Assembly (NCBI RefSeq): GCF_013375535.1
Contig: NZ_JABXJG010000001.1
Location: 1,054,001-1,118,000 of the forward strand
Source: Sphingobium sp. 15-1
GTDB lineage: Bacteria; Pseudomonadota; Alphaproteobacteria; Sphingomonadales; Sphingomonadaceae
Reading direction: 5' to 3'
Length of the DNA stretch: 64,000 nucleotides
Below are positions 49,197 to 57,863 of this stretch, piece after piece. The notes beneath the pieces were generated by a model. The model saw nothing but the letters and a program-made list of their open reading frames with translations, did no database searches and was not told the DNA's origin. The position numbers and the translations under genes were made by a program. Positions within the stretch are counted from its first letter, which is position 1. Every line of letters starts with the position of its first letter.

Positions 49197-51276
49197 AGCT
49201 GCCCCTGCTCAAGAAAAAGACCGTCACCGAAGCATCCCTGTCCTTCACCTTCACGCGCCGGGCGATGGTCGTGGGGGATTGCAGGGCACGATCGGCGCGA
49301 TGCTGGTCGCCCGTATGGGTTGGATCAGCGTGGCGGAGAATGAGAAATATAATCTGCTGTCGGAAAGCAACCGGGTCAACCTGACGCTGATCCCGCCGCG
49401 GCGAGGGTGGATCATTGACCGCAACGGGCGGCCGCTGGCGAACAACCGGACCGATTTCCGCGTCGACCTGATCCCGGAGCGCGCGACCGATGCGGAAAAT
49501 ACCATCCGCAGCCTGGCCCATCTGCTGGCGCTGAGCGATGACGAGGTGGAGCGGATCAAGGAGGAGCTGGACAAGTCGGCAGGTTTCCGGCCGGTGCAGG
49601 TGGCGGAGAAGCTGACCTACGACCAGTTCGCCGCCGTCAGCGTGCGCCTGCCCGATCTGCCGGGGGTGTCGCCCAGCCAGGGCTTTTCGCGCAACTATCC
49701 GGCGGGCGCCACCGTCGGGCATCTGCTGGGCTATGTCGGCGCGGCGTCGGCCAAGGAATTTGAGGAGCGCAAGAACCCGCTGCTGATCACGCCGGGCTTC
49801 AAGGTCGGCAAGGACGGGCTGGAGCGATCCTTCGACAAGGAACTCACCGGCAAGCCCGGCGCCAAGCGGGTGGAGGTGACGGCGCGGGGCAAGATCGTGC
49901 GGGAACTGACCACGCGGCCCGATACGCCCGGCAATCCGATCAAGCTCACCATCGATGCAGGCCTGCAGGAATATGCCGGACGGCGGCTGGCGACGCAGAG
50001 CGGGTCGGTGGTGGTGATCGACTGCCATAATGGCGACGTGCTGGCCATGGCGTCGATGCCCAGTTTCGATCCCAACAGCTTTTCCGACGGCATCAGCCAT
50101 CTGGAATGGGACATGCTGTCGAAGGACGACCATGTCCCGCTGCGCAACAAGACGTTGCAGGGCCTCTACCCGCCGGGATCGACGGTGAAGCCGATGGTGG
50201 CGCTGGCGCTGCTGGAAGCGGGGATTTCGCCCATGGACACGGTGAATTGCGCCGGCGCGATCCGGGTCGGCAACACGCTGTTCCACTGCCACAAGCGGCG
50301 CGGTCATGGTTCGCTCAACATGCGCGGCGCGATCGCGCAGAGCTGCGACATTTATTTCTACACCATGGCGCAGCGGATCGGCATGGACCGGATCGCCAGC
50401 ATGGCCCGGCGCGTGGGCATGGGGCAGAAATTCGCCCTGCCCTTCCCCAGCCAGAGCTTCGGCACGGTACCGGACCCGGCGTGGAAGCTGAAGAAATACA
50501 ACCAGAAATGGCAGGTCTACGACACGGTCAACGCGACTATCGGTCAGGGCTATATGCTGATCAACCCGCTGCAGATGGCGGTGATGGCGTCGCGGCTGGC
50601 GACGGGCAGGCAATTGATGCCGAACTTCATCTTCGGCGCGCAGCGGCCCGCTCCCGCGCCGGTCGGGGTGAATGAGGAGCATTTGGTGACCATCCGCGAC
50701 GCGATGAGCGCGGTGGTGAATGGCGGCGGCACCGGCGGCGCGGCGCGCATTCCCCTGCCCGGCGTGATGATGGCGGGCAAGACCGGGACGGCGCAGGTCC
50801 GACGGATCACCATGGCGGAGCGCGGTGGCGGCGTGCGCAGCAACGCCTCCCTGCCCTTCAAGCTGCGCGACCATGCGCTGTTCCAGGGCTTCGCGCCGTT
50901 CGACAATCCGCGCTACGCCATTGCCTGCATCATCGAGCATGGCGGGCACGTCAACCGGATCGAGGACGCGCCGATGATCGCGGCCGACACCATGACCTAT
51001 TTGTTCGATCAGGCGAAGGCGATGGAGAAGCTGGAGACGATCGAAAAGGATTGGGGCGGCCCCCCCGCCGAGCGAATGGCGCGGCAGATGGCAGCCTACC
51101 GGCTGGCCAAGGCGATCGAAAAGGGGGAGGTTCCGCCGCCCGCCGCGGCCAATGCGATGAATGCGGCGGAAGGAAGCAACGCTGCGGCGGCTGGGGCCAC
51201 GCCGCAATCCCCCGCTCCTGCGACAGCCCCCGCTGATGCCGACGATGCGCCCCCGCCTGCGGACACGGCGCGATGA
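49193..51276 (+). CDS. mrdA: Peptidoglycan transpeptidase MrdA (PBP2), frameshifted as assembled
   Basis: The ATG at 49193 overlaps the mreD stop and opens MKLPLLKKKTVTEASLSFTF, a normal PBP2 N-terminus. After MVVG the frame is lost in a run of five G (49273-49277); one more G would continue GLQGTIGAMLVARMGWISVA in the frame that then runs open to 51276. The rest is complete: pedestal domain, active-site Ser in PPGSTVKPM, SCD-type motif QSCDIYF, KTG in MMAGKTGTAQ, and an Ala/Pro-rich tail. PBP2 is normally essential in rods, so a sequencing or assembly error is more likely than a real null. Confidence 0.85.
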
Positions 51277-52385
51277 GCATCGTTCCAGAACCCTTGACCG
51301 AATTTCCCTGGCGTGTGCTGGGCATATTGCTCGCCATTGCAGGGTTCGGAACGCTGGTGTTGTACAGCGCCGCAGGGGGCAGCATCACCCCCTGGGCGAT
51401 CAACCAGGGGGTGCGCTTCGTCGTCTTTGCCGGCATGGCGCTGGTGCTGAGCCGCATTCCGCTGCAGACCTTCGCCCGCTTCGCCTTTCCCGCTTATGGC
51501 ATCGTGCTGGGTTCCCTGTTTCTGGTCGAGCTGATCGGCGGCGTCGCCGGGGGAAGCCAGCGATGGATCAACCTGGGCTTCATGCAATTGCAGCCTTCCG
51601 AATTCATGAAACCCGTCATCGTGCTGGCGGTCGCGCGTTTCTATGCCCTGCTGCCGGTGGGAGAGATAAGGCGCTGGAACGCCATTTGGCCAGCGCTGGT
51701 GCTGATCGGCGTGCCCTTCATGCTGGTGCTGGTGCAGCCCGACCTCGGCACCGCGACGATGATCGCGGCGGGCGGGGTGACGGTGATGTTCCTGGCGGGA
51801 TTGCCGCTGCGGCTGTTCGTCGGATCGGGGCTGGCCTTCGCCGCCATCGTCCCCATCGCCTTCAGCTTCCTGCATGATTATCAGAAGAACCGCGTGCTGA
51901 TCTTCATGGACCCCGAAAGCGATCCGCTGGGCGCGGGCTATCATATCAGCCAGTCGAAGATCGCCATCGGATCGGGAGGGATATTCGGCAAAGGCTTCCT
52001 GCAGGGCACGCAGAGCCATCTCGATTATCTGCCGGAGGGGCATACCGACTTCGTCTTCGCCACCATGGCGGAGGAATGGGGGCTGATGGGCGGCGTGCTG
52101 CTGATCGGCGCCTTCATGCTGCTGTTCCGCTGGGGGATCGGCGTGTCGATGCGAACGCAGGACAAATATGCGCGGCTGGTGGCGGCGGGGCTGACGACGA
52201 CGATCTTCTTCTATGTCGCCATCAATCTGATGATGGTCATGGGCCTGGCGCCGGTGGTGGGCATTCCCCTGCCCTTCATGTCCTATGGCGGATCGTCGAT
52301 GCTGACGGTCATGCTCTGCGTCGGCATCATCATGGCGATCGAACGGTCGGGGCGGCGGCGCCGGCGGCCGGGAAGTTGGGGCTGA
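51273..52385 (+). CDS. rodA: Rod shape-determining peptidoglycan glycosyltransferase RodA
   Basis: A 370-residue SEDS-family polymerase with about ten membrane helices. Conserved loops are GSQRWINLGFMQLQPSEFMK and QSHLDYLPEGHTDFVFA. It pairs with PBP2 to make glycan strands and cross-links. It overlaps mrdA by ATGA. It is the last gene of the elongasome operon; the following 124 bp up to the tRNA show no clear terminator. Confidence 0.97.
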   Translation: MSIVPEPLTEFPWRVLGILLAIAGFGTLVLYSAAGGSITPWAINQGVRFVVFAGMALVLSRIPLQTFARFAFPAYGIVLGSLFLVELIGGVAGGSQRWINLGFMQLQPSEFMKPVIVLAVARFYALLPVGEIRRWNAIWPALVLIGVPFMLVLVQPDLGTATMIAAGGVTVMFLAGLPLRLFVGSGLAFAAIVPIAFSFLHDYQKNRVLIFMDPESDPLGAGYHISQSKIAIGSGGIFGKGFLQGTQSHLDYLPEGHTDFVFATMAEEWGLMGGVLLIGAFMLLFRWGIGVSMRTQDKYARLVAAGLTTTIFFYVAINLMMVMGLAPVVGIPLPFMSYGGSSMLTVMLCVGIIMAIERSGRRRRRPGSWG

Positions 52386-52509
52386 AACGGGCCTGTTCGC
52401 AAAAATTTGCGCAGGGGAGCGATTTCCTGTTTGCAAAGTCCGACACGACTGCTACCAGCCCGCCCACGCCAAGGCGACGGCCCATCCGGGACTAGCCGAA
52501 AGCGGGTGT

Positions 52510-52585
<76 letters not shown>

Positions 52586-52623
52586 CATTTCCGCAGACCA
52601 AGGCATAGGCCGAAAGCGGGCGT

Positions 52624-52699
<76 letters not shown>

Positions 52700-52776
52700 T
52701 ATATTCCGATAAAGCGAGAACTTGCCCTGCATGACGGGTTGGTCGGTTACGCCGCGTCATCTTGAGCCCCGTTTGC

Positions 52777-53349
52777 CTAACCCACTGCCTTTTCGTCGTC
52801 GGCCTTGAACGGGTCGAGTTGGGGCCGTACCGGGACCATGCCGCTGGGACGAAATTTCACCTCCGGATCGCAGCCCGCAAGCAGTTCGCCATGCTCCAGC
52901 ACATAGCCCACCGGAATCTTGGGATTGTTGATGTCCTTGCCGCCGTCCGCGTGCCTCTTCGCCTCCTGCTTGGCGAACCAAGGCTCAAGCTGCCAGGGCT
53001 TCAGGAGGTGGACGCAGACCAGTTCGATGCCGCGATACATTGCGAATACCCAGTCGACCTGACGATATTTGGCAAGGATGACGGGGTTGAGATGATGATG
53101 CGTCGAAAAATTCCTGGTCAGGTCGAGATCCACTGACTTCAGTTCATATTCCAGACCCTGTTCGTCCACCGCATCATTGCCCTCCCGGCCAGGCAGAACG
53201 GTCAATCCCAAAGTGAGGATGACCTGCAACAGCTTTCCGCCATTGTCCTGGAATATGTCATTGATGCCATGCTGATTCGCCAGCGCCTGATATTCCCGGA
53301 TCGCGGGCATCAACGCATCCATCCGGGCCTTGTCGGGATGTTCCTTCAT
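52777..53349 (-). CDS. PvuII-like type II restriction endonuclease
   Basis: A 190-residue protein that I recognise as closely similar to R.PvuII over its whole length (157 residues): [74 protein letters not shown] and [13 protein letters not shown]. The catalytic triad is conserved as Asp59, Glu69 and Lys71 (PvuII Asp58, Glu68, Lys70), and the STHHH DNA-contact segment is intact. A 33-residue C-terminal extension is extra. PvuII cuts CAG^CTG; the same specificity is inference. The start at 53349 overlaps the controller stop by ATGA, as in the classical PvuII C-R arrangement. Confidence 0.93.
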   Translation of the reverse strand: MKEHPDKARMDALMPAIREYQALANQHGINDIFQDNGGKLLQVILTLGLTVLPGREGNDAVDEQGLEYELKSVDLDLTRNFSTHHHLNPVILAKYRQVDWVFAMYRGIELVCVHLLKPWQLEPWFAKQEAKRHADGGKDINNPKIPVGYVLEHGELLAGCDPEVKFRPSGMVPVRPQLDPFKADDEKAVG

Positions 53350-53575
53350 TCCTCGCCCCCGGCGAGCAAAAGCGCGGCCGGAACCGCGAGGGCGGTAGCC
53401 AGCTTCCCGATATTGTCGAGCGAAATATTGCGTTCGCACCGCTCGACCGCACCCACGAACGTCCTGTGGAGACCCGCCCTATCCGCCAGCGCTTCCTGGC
53501 TAAGGCCTTGTCCTTTCGCAGCCTCCGTAGATTGTCTGCTAGGGTAGCGCGTAGAAGCGAATCGTCACTGTCCAT
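53346..53575 (-). pseudogene. Frameshifted C-protein (R-M controller, XRE-type HTH)
   Basis: It starts [20 protein letters not shown], then needs one extra base near 53504 (GGCC where GGGCC is expected) to continue [40 protein letters not shown] and [12 protein letters not shown]. The corrected product is about 76 residues with the [17 protein letters not shown] helix-turn-helix of C.PvuII-like controllers. These proteins activate themselves and the endonuclease gene by binding C-boxes. As assembled the HTH is lost after about 22 residues. Confidence 0.8.
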
Positions 53576-53643
53576 GCTTGCGATGGACGGGAAATGATGC
53601 ATTTACGTCTACAGCATATACGTAGCATATTGAAGGATCACCT
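53576..53643. promoter_or_regulatory. Putative C-box/promoter region of the R-M locus
   Basis: The 68 bp between the divergent controller and methyltransferase starts are AT-richer than their surroundings and hold repeated symmetric elements: AAATGATGCATTT (53592-53604) and two TACGT/TACGTA units (53604-53608 and 53619-53624) with a CAGCATAT/AGCATAT direct repeat. This is where C-boxes lie in PvuII-type systems. Exact operators are not defined. AAGGA at about 53633-53637 is the ribosome site of the methyltransferase GTG. Confidence 0.45.
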
Positions 53644-54631
53644 GTGCCGCCATCGCTTGCCTATCGGACTGTTCACGGAGAAGCATGGTGCGGCGATTCA
53701 CTCGATCTGCTGGAACGACTGGACGACGACAGCGTCAATCTGGTGATGACGAGCCCGCCCTTCGCCCTGCTCAGGAAGAAGGAATATGGGAATGCGGATC
53801 AGCATGACTATATCGATTGGCTCGTGCAGTTCGCGGCGCTGGTGCATCGCAAGCTGACACCCGACGGGAGCTTCGTCCTCGATCTCGGCGGCGCCTATCA
53901 GAAGGGCGTCCCGACCCGCAGCCTATACAATTTTCGCATCCCGATCCGCTTCTGCGACGATCTGGGCTTCTATCTTGCCCGAGGATTTCTACTGGTATAA
54001 TCCCGCAAAGCTGCCCAGCCCGATCGAGTGGGTGAACAAGCGCAAGATCAGGGTCAAGGATGCCGTCAACACGGTCTGGTGGTTCAGCAAGACCGAATGG
54101 CCCAAAGCGGATGTCACCAAGGTTCTGGCGCCCTATAGCAACCGCATGAAGAAATTGCTGGCGGACCCGGAAGCCTTCTACAAGGCGAAGGATCGTCCGA
54201 GCGGGCATGACATCAGCATGGGCTTTGGCAAGGATAATGGCGGGGCCATCCCTTCCAATCTGTTGCAGATACCGAACACCGACAGCAACGGCGGATACCT
54301 TCGGGGTTGCAAGACTGTAGGTGCCAAAGGCCATCCCGCCCGCTTCCCTGCCAAGCTTCCGGAATTCTTCATCAAGATGCTGACCGAGCCGGGCGATCTG
54401 GTGGTCGATATTTTCGCCGGCTCCAATACCACCGGGCAGGTGGCCGAGTCACTCGGGCGTCGCTGGCAGGCTCATGAAGTCAGCCGGGAGTATCTCGCCG
54501 CATCGGCGTTTCGCTTTCTCGATTCTGCGGCGAGCAATGAAGAATTGAAGTCGATCCATACCGCCATCTGTGGCGGCGAGGAGGTTGACCTGCGCGGTCA
54601 GTTCGGGATTCTCGCGGCGGCGGCGGAGTAG
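53644..54631 (+). pseudogene. PvuII-like N4-cytosine DNA methyltransferase, frameshifted as assembled
   Basis: A GTG start at 53644 gives AYRTVHGEAWCGDSLDLLER and the N4C catalytic motif TSPPF (36-40) followed by ALLRKKEYGN. The frame breaks near 53983, where CCC replaces an expected CC (FYLA then EDFYWYNPAKLPSPIEWVNK). The second part (to 54631) has motif I DIFAGSNTTG near its end. Motif IV before motif I is the beta-class order, as in M.PvuII. The corrected length is about 328 residues. It would protect CAGCTG sites from the neighbouring endonuclease. Confidence 0.88.
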
Positions 54632-54649
54632 AGCCGGGCGCGGACATGC

Positions 54650-55102
54650 CTATACCGGCAGGGCGGTGGTGAATTTCGTCATGGATAGCGCGAAGTGGGA
54701 GGCGGCGCCCGCGACCGATGGGTGTCCGAGCAGGGTCATCATCAGGAAGCGGTTATAATCCGCGACATCAGCCACCACGACGCGCAGCAGATAGTCCCAT
54801 TCCCCCGACATCGAAAAGCATTCGACGATTTCCGGCCGGCCATCGACAAATTGTTCGAAGGCGCGGCGCGATTCCTGGGCGTGGCTGCGCATGCGGATGT
54901 TGCAAAGGACGTTGACGCCGCGCCCGACCTTCTCCGGATCGACCAGCCGAACCGTGCCGGCAAGGATGCCCGCGGTCTCCAGCGCCTTGATCCGGCGCCA
55001 GCAGGAGGCGCTGGACGCCCCCACCCGTTCGGCCAGATCGGCATGGCTGAGGGTGGCGTCTTCCTGCAAGGCCGCGACGATCTTCCGGTCTATGGCGTCC
55101 AT
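54650..55102 (-). CDS. Lrp/AsnC family transcriptional regulator
   Basis: A 150-residue feast/famine regulator: N-terminal HTH (MDAIDRKIVAALQEDATLSH then ERVGASSASCWRRIKALETA) and a C-terminal RAM ligand domain (about 75-145). I chose the ATG at 55102 because AGGA lies seven bases upstream; in-frame ATGs at 55120 and 55147 exist. It is divergent from the small membrane protein at 55271, which may be its target. Its 3' end lies 18 bp from the methyltransferase stop (convergent). Confidence 0.92.
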   Translation of the reverse strand: MDAIDRKIVAALQEDATLSHADLAERVGASSASCWRRIKALETAGILAGTVRLVDPEKVGRGVNVLCNIRMRSHAQESRRAFEQFVDGRPEIVECFSMSGEWDYLLRVVVADVADYNRFLMMTLLGHPSVAGAASHFALSMTKFTTALPV

Positions 55103-55270
55103 CTGTCGATCCTGTTTCATGATCGGCAGGATAGTCGCCGTCTCCATTTCATCCAAGCGTCGATTCGAATGATCCAGCGTGGATGCTTTTATACCCCAAA
55201 TCCGCTTTTCCTTTCCGGCCAGTCGAGCTATTCTGTCGGCAGGTCGCATCTTGAGGATTGGGCTGCCTAT

Positions 55271-55504
55271 ATGATCGACCTTTCTCCTCAACCGCAAGAC
55301 AAGGGCAACGGCGCGAAGGCGGCGTCCGCCACGCCGCAACACGACCCGGTGCTTCACGATGCGGCGGAAAAGGAAAGCGGTCGGTCCTGGCGGCGGTTTC
55401 CGCAGGAGGACATGGAGGCTGCGATCCAGCTTCTGTCGCGTTGGGCAGGGCCTTTTGCGTTGATCGCCACACTAGTTTTGCTGGGCTGGTGGATAATTCA
55501 CTGA
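55271..55504 (+). CDS. Small C-tail-anchored membrane protein with LLSRWAG motif
   Basis: A 77-residue protein: a polar, charged N-terminal half (DLSPQPQDKGNGAKAAS...) and one C-terminal membrane helix (about 55-75) preceded by AIQLLSRWAGPFALIATLV and ending WWIIH. The LLSRWAG motif and tail topology recur in the protein at 57423. I know no named family. Its position is upstream of the initiating glycosyl-phosphotransferase. Confidence 0.65.
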   Translation: MIDLSPQPQDKGNGAKAASATPQHDPVLHDAAEKESGRSWRRFPQEDMEAAIQLLSRWAGPFALIATLVLLGWWIIH

Positions 55505-55786
55505 TCCTGCTCATGATTCGGAGCGGAAGGCGCCCGACAGGCTGACAGAGCCATCAAATGGAATGGCGGCGCATTTCAAGTCGTCGCGATTATGGGGCAG
55601 AGCGTCCTTTGAGACGAACGGATCATCGGAAAAGCGGGTCCGCGCACCCCAAGCGCGATTGTAAGCTCCCGCCATTTATGCCCTGCTGCTGCGCAACATA
55701 AATCAAAAAGCTGCGGATGTCTGATGGTTAACGCATTGCCGCCTGGCGGTGCTCAGTTTGACGTCAAGACATAAAAAGGGTTGCAG

Positions 55787-57178
55787 ATGTCGAAAATTGA
55801 TCTGGCGATCGAAGGTGTCCCCAGTCGCCAGCCCGCTACTGCCGCTGGGCAGCGGAATGCACGGCTATGGCTATGTCTGCTGCTGCTGGTCGCAGACATG
55901 GTGGCGCTCGCCACGGGCTTTGCTTTAGGGTTGCGCGCCGCCGGCCTGCCATGGCTGACGGATGGACAATGGCAGCCGCTGGCGGGCGGCATGATCGTTT
56001 ATGCGGTCCTGGCTTTTCATAATCAGGCCTATAATCCCCATTGCCTGACGCGCATGACCCAGTCTTGCCGCAGCGCGACCATGGCCTTTGCAGGGACATT
56101 GCTGATCTTCCTGCTTGTCGTATTCTCGCTGAAGGCGACGGGACAATTGTCACGCCTGGGGATTTCGGCCGGAATCCTGTGCAGCGGGACTTTGCTCGTG
56201 CTGCAACGGCTGATGATCGTGCAGACGGTTCGCCGGAACTTTGCCGATGGACTGTTCGCGCAATTGCTGATCATCGACGACGGCATCATTCCTGACGACG
56301 TCAGCGGCATGGTGATCGTGGATGCGGGCGCGATCGGGCTTCGGGCCGACCTCGACGATCCCTACATGCTGCACCGGCTGGGGACGCTGCTGCGCGATTA
56401 CGATCGCGCCGTGATCTCCTGCCCCGCCGATCGCAAGGCCGACTGGGCGCAGATGCTGAAGGGCGGCAATATATTGGGCGAGATCATCGTGCCGGAACTG
56501 GACCCGATGGCGCCGCTGGCCGTGCAGGCCTACCGCGGGACGCCGACCCTGGTGGTGTCGCGTGGGCCGCTCAACCTTGCCAATCGGGCGAAGAAGCGGT
56601 TGCTGGACATTGTTTTGACCGTGCCGGTGCTGATCGCGCTCGCGCCGCTGATGGCGGTCGTGGCGATCCTGATCAAGCTGGACTCGCCGGGGCCGATCTT
56701 CTTCAGGCAGGAACGGATCGGACGCGGCAACATGCTGTTCCATATCCTGAAATTCCGCAGCATGAAGGTGGAGCAGTGCGACAGCGCCGGCGCCACCTCG
56801 ACGCAGCGGGACGATAACCGGATCACCCGGGTCGGCGCCTTCATCCGCAAGACCAGCATCGATGAACTGCCGCAGCTCATCAACGTGCTGCTGGGCGAGA
56901 TGAGCCTGGTGGGGCCGCGTCCCCATGCGCTGGGCTCGACGGCGGAGGAGCAGCTCTTCTGGCAGGTGGACCGCCAATATTGGCATCGCCATGCGCTGAA
57001 GCCGGGGATTACCGGCCTGGCGCAGATCCGCGGGTTCCGCGGCGCGACAGAGACGCGGCGCGACATATTGAACCGCGTCGAGGCGGATCTGGAATATCTG
57101 CACGGCTGGAGCCTGATGCGCGATATTGCGATCCTGTTCGGGACGCTGAATGTGCTGGTGCATAAGAACGCTTATTGA
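55787..57178 (+). CDS. Exopolysaccharide polyprenyl glycosylphosphotransferase (WcaJ/GumD/SpsB family)
   Basis: A 463-residue protein: about five membrane helices in the N-terminal 170 residues, a CoA-binding-like middle domain and a C-terminal sugar transferase from about residue 270 (KRLLDIVLTVPVLIALAPLM, GPIFFRQERIGRG, KFRSM, TSIDELPQLINVL, GEMSLVGPRPHA, ALKPGITGLAQI). It puts the first hexose-1-phosphate onto undecaprenyl phosphate. The ATG at 55787 follows AAGGG; the TTG at 55781 is less likely. It is the first catalytic gene of the export cluster; the 282-bp gap before it is AT-rich near TAACGCATTGCC and probably holds the promoter. Confidence 0.94.
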   Translation: MSKIDLAIEGVPSRQPATAAGQRNARLWLCLLLLVADMVALATGFALGLRAAGLPWLTDGQWQPLAGGMIVYAVLAFHNQAYNPHCLTRMTQSCRSATMAFAGTLLIFLLVVFSLKATGQLSRLGISAGILCSGTLLVLQRLMIVQTVRRNFADGLFAQLLIIDDGIIPDDVSGMVIVDAGAIGLRADLDDPYMLHRLGTLLRDYDRAVISCPADRKADWAQMLKGGNILGEIIVPELDPMAPLAVQAYRGTPTLVVSRGPLNLANRAKKRLLDIVLTVPVLIALAPLMAVVAILIKLDSPGPIFFRQERIGRGNMLFHILKFRSMKVEQCDSAGATSTQRDDNRITRVGAFIRKTSIDELPQLINVLLGEMSLVGPRPHALGSTAEEQLFWQVDRQYWHRHALKPGITGLAQIRGFRGATETRRDILNRVEADLEYLHGWSLMRDIAILFGTLNVLVHKNAY

Positions 57179-57422
57179 GGCGTCGGGCGGGAGGTCGCGC
57201 ATTTCCCCTCCACCGCCTGCGGCGGCCCCCCTCCCCACGCTTCGCGCAGGGAGGATTTCGAAGGAAGCGACTCGGGGAAGCGGCCAAGACGCGCGAGGGA
57301 GAAAAAGGTTCCGCGGGAAAATTGAAAATTGCGGCGAATTGTTGCCTCGAACATTTCGTCGCAGAAAATCTTATCCTGGATTAAGAGTCCGGCGCTAAGT
57401 GCCTGTCATATGCGACGAATCG

Positions 57423-57707
57423 ATGTCAGCGCCCCCACCTTCCCAACTATTTGTTAACCGCAAAATCGGATATGACCGTCATCACCAAATGGGCGGCGGG
57501 AATATCGACGTGACGGAAGATTTTGCAGCGGTTGCAGTGGCACCTTCTCTGATCGAAACGGCAGAGGTTCGCCGGGATATTCCGGTGCGCGTCGATAGCG
57601 CCATTTTTGCCGATCGGGCGGAACAGGGCGTGCGGCTCTTGTCGCGCTGGGCCGGGATCATCGCCTTTGCCGGCACGGTGGCGGCGATCGTCTGGCTGGT
57701 CGTCTGA
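57423..57707 (+). CDS. Second small C-tail-anchored protein with LLSRWAG motif
   Basis: About 94 residues. The soluble part carries SLIETAEVRRDIPVRVDSAI, then GVRLLSRWAGIIAFAGTVAA and a short hydrophobic end (IVWLVV). The C-terminal 25 residues align with the protein at 55271. The start is uncertain: ATG 57423 is favoured over GTG 57399 and ATG 57489, and none has a strong Shine-Dalgarno. It is followed by a terminator. Function unknown. Confidence 0.6.
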   Translation: MSAPPPSQLFVNRKIGYDRHHQMGGGNIDVTEDFAAVAVAPSLIETAEVRRDIPVRVDSAIFADRAEQGVRLLSRWAGIIAFAGTVAAIVWLVV

Positions 57708-57752
57708 GCGGAATCGCTCAAGCCTCAAGCTTTCTCCCAGATTAACAGCTTC

Positions 57753-57788
57753 AGGGCGCGGCGGGATGGTCCCGACGCGCCCTCTTTT
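57753..57788 (+). terminator. Intrinsic terminator before the outer-membrane barrel gene
   Basis: AGGGCGC (from 57753) pairs with GCGCCCT (to 57783), with inner GGGA/TCCC, followed by CTTTT. It separates the glycosylphosphotransferase/small-protein unit from the barrel-OPX operon, so the latter should have its own promoter in 57789-57863. Confidence 0.75.
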
Positions 57789-57863
57789 GCGATGAACTGA
57801 GCCGTTGTTTTGCCACGATAAGCTGCTTCTCAGGCGGTGGCGTTACGGTGAAATCCCTCTAGC

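Noticed and set aside
57190..57250. CCTCCACCGCCTGCGGCGGC segment after the glycosylphosphotransferase as a terminator
   Set aside because: It is a GC-rich repeat-like stretch common in these genomes, without a T-tract; I could not support termination or another function.
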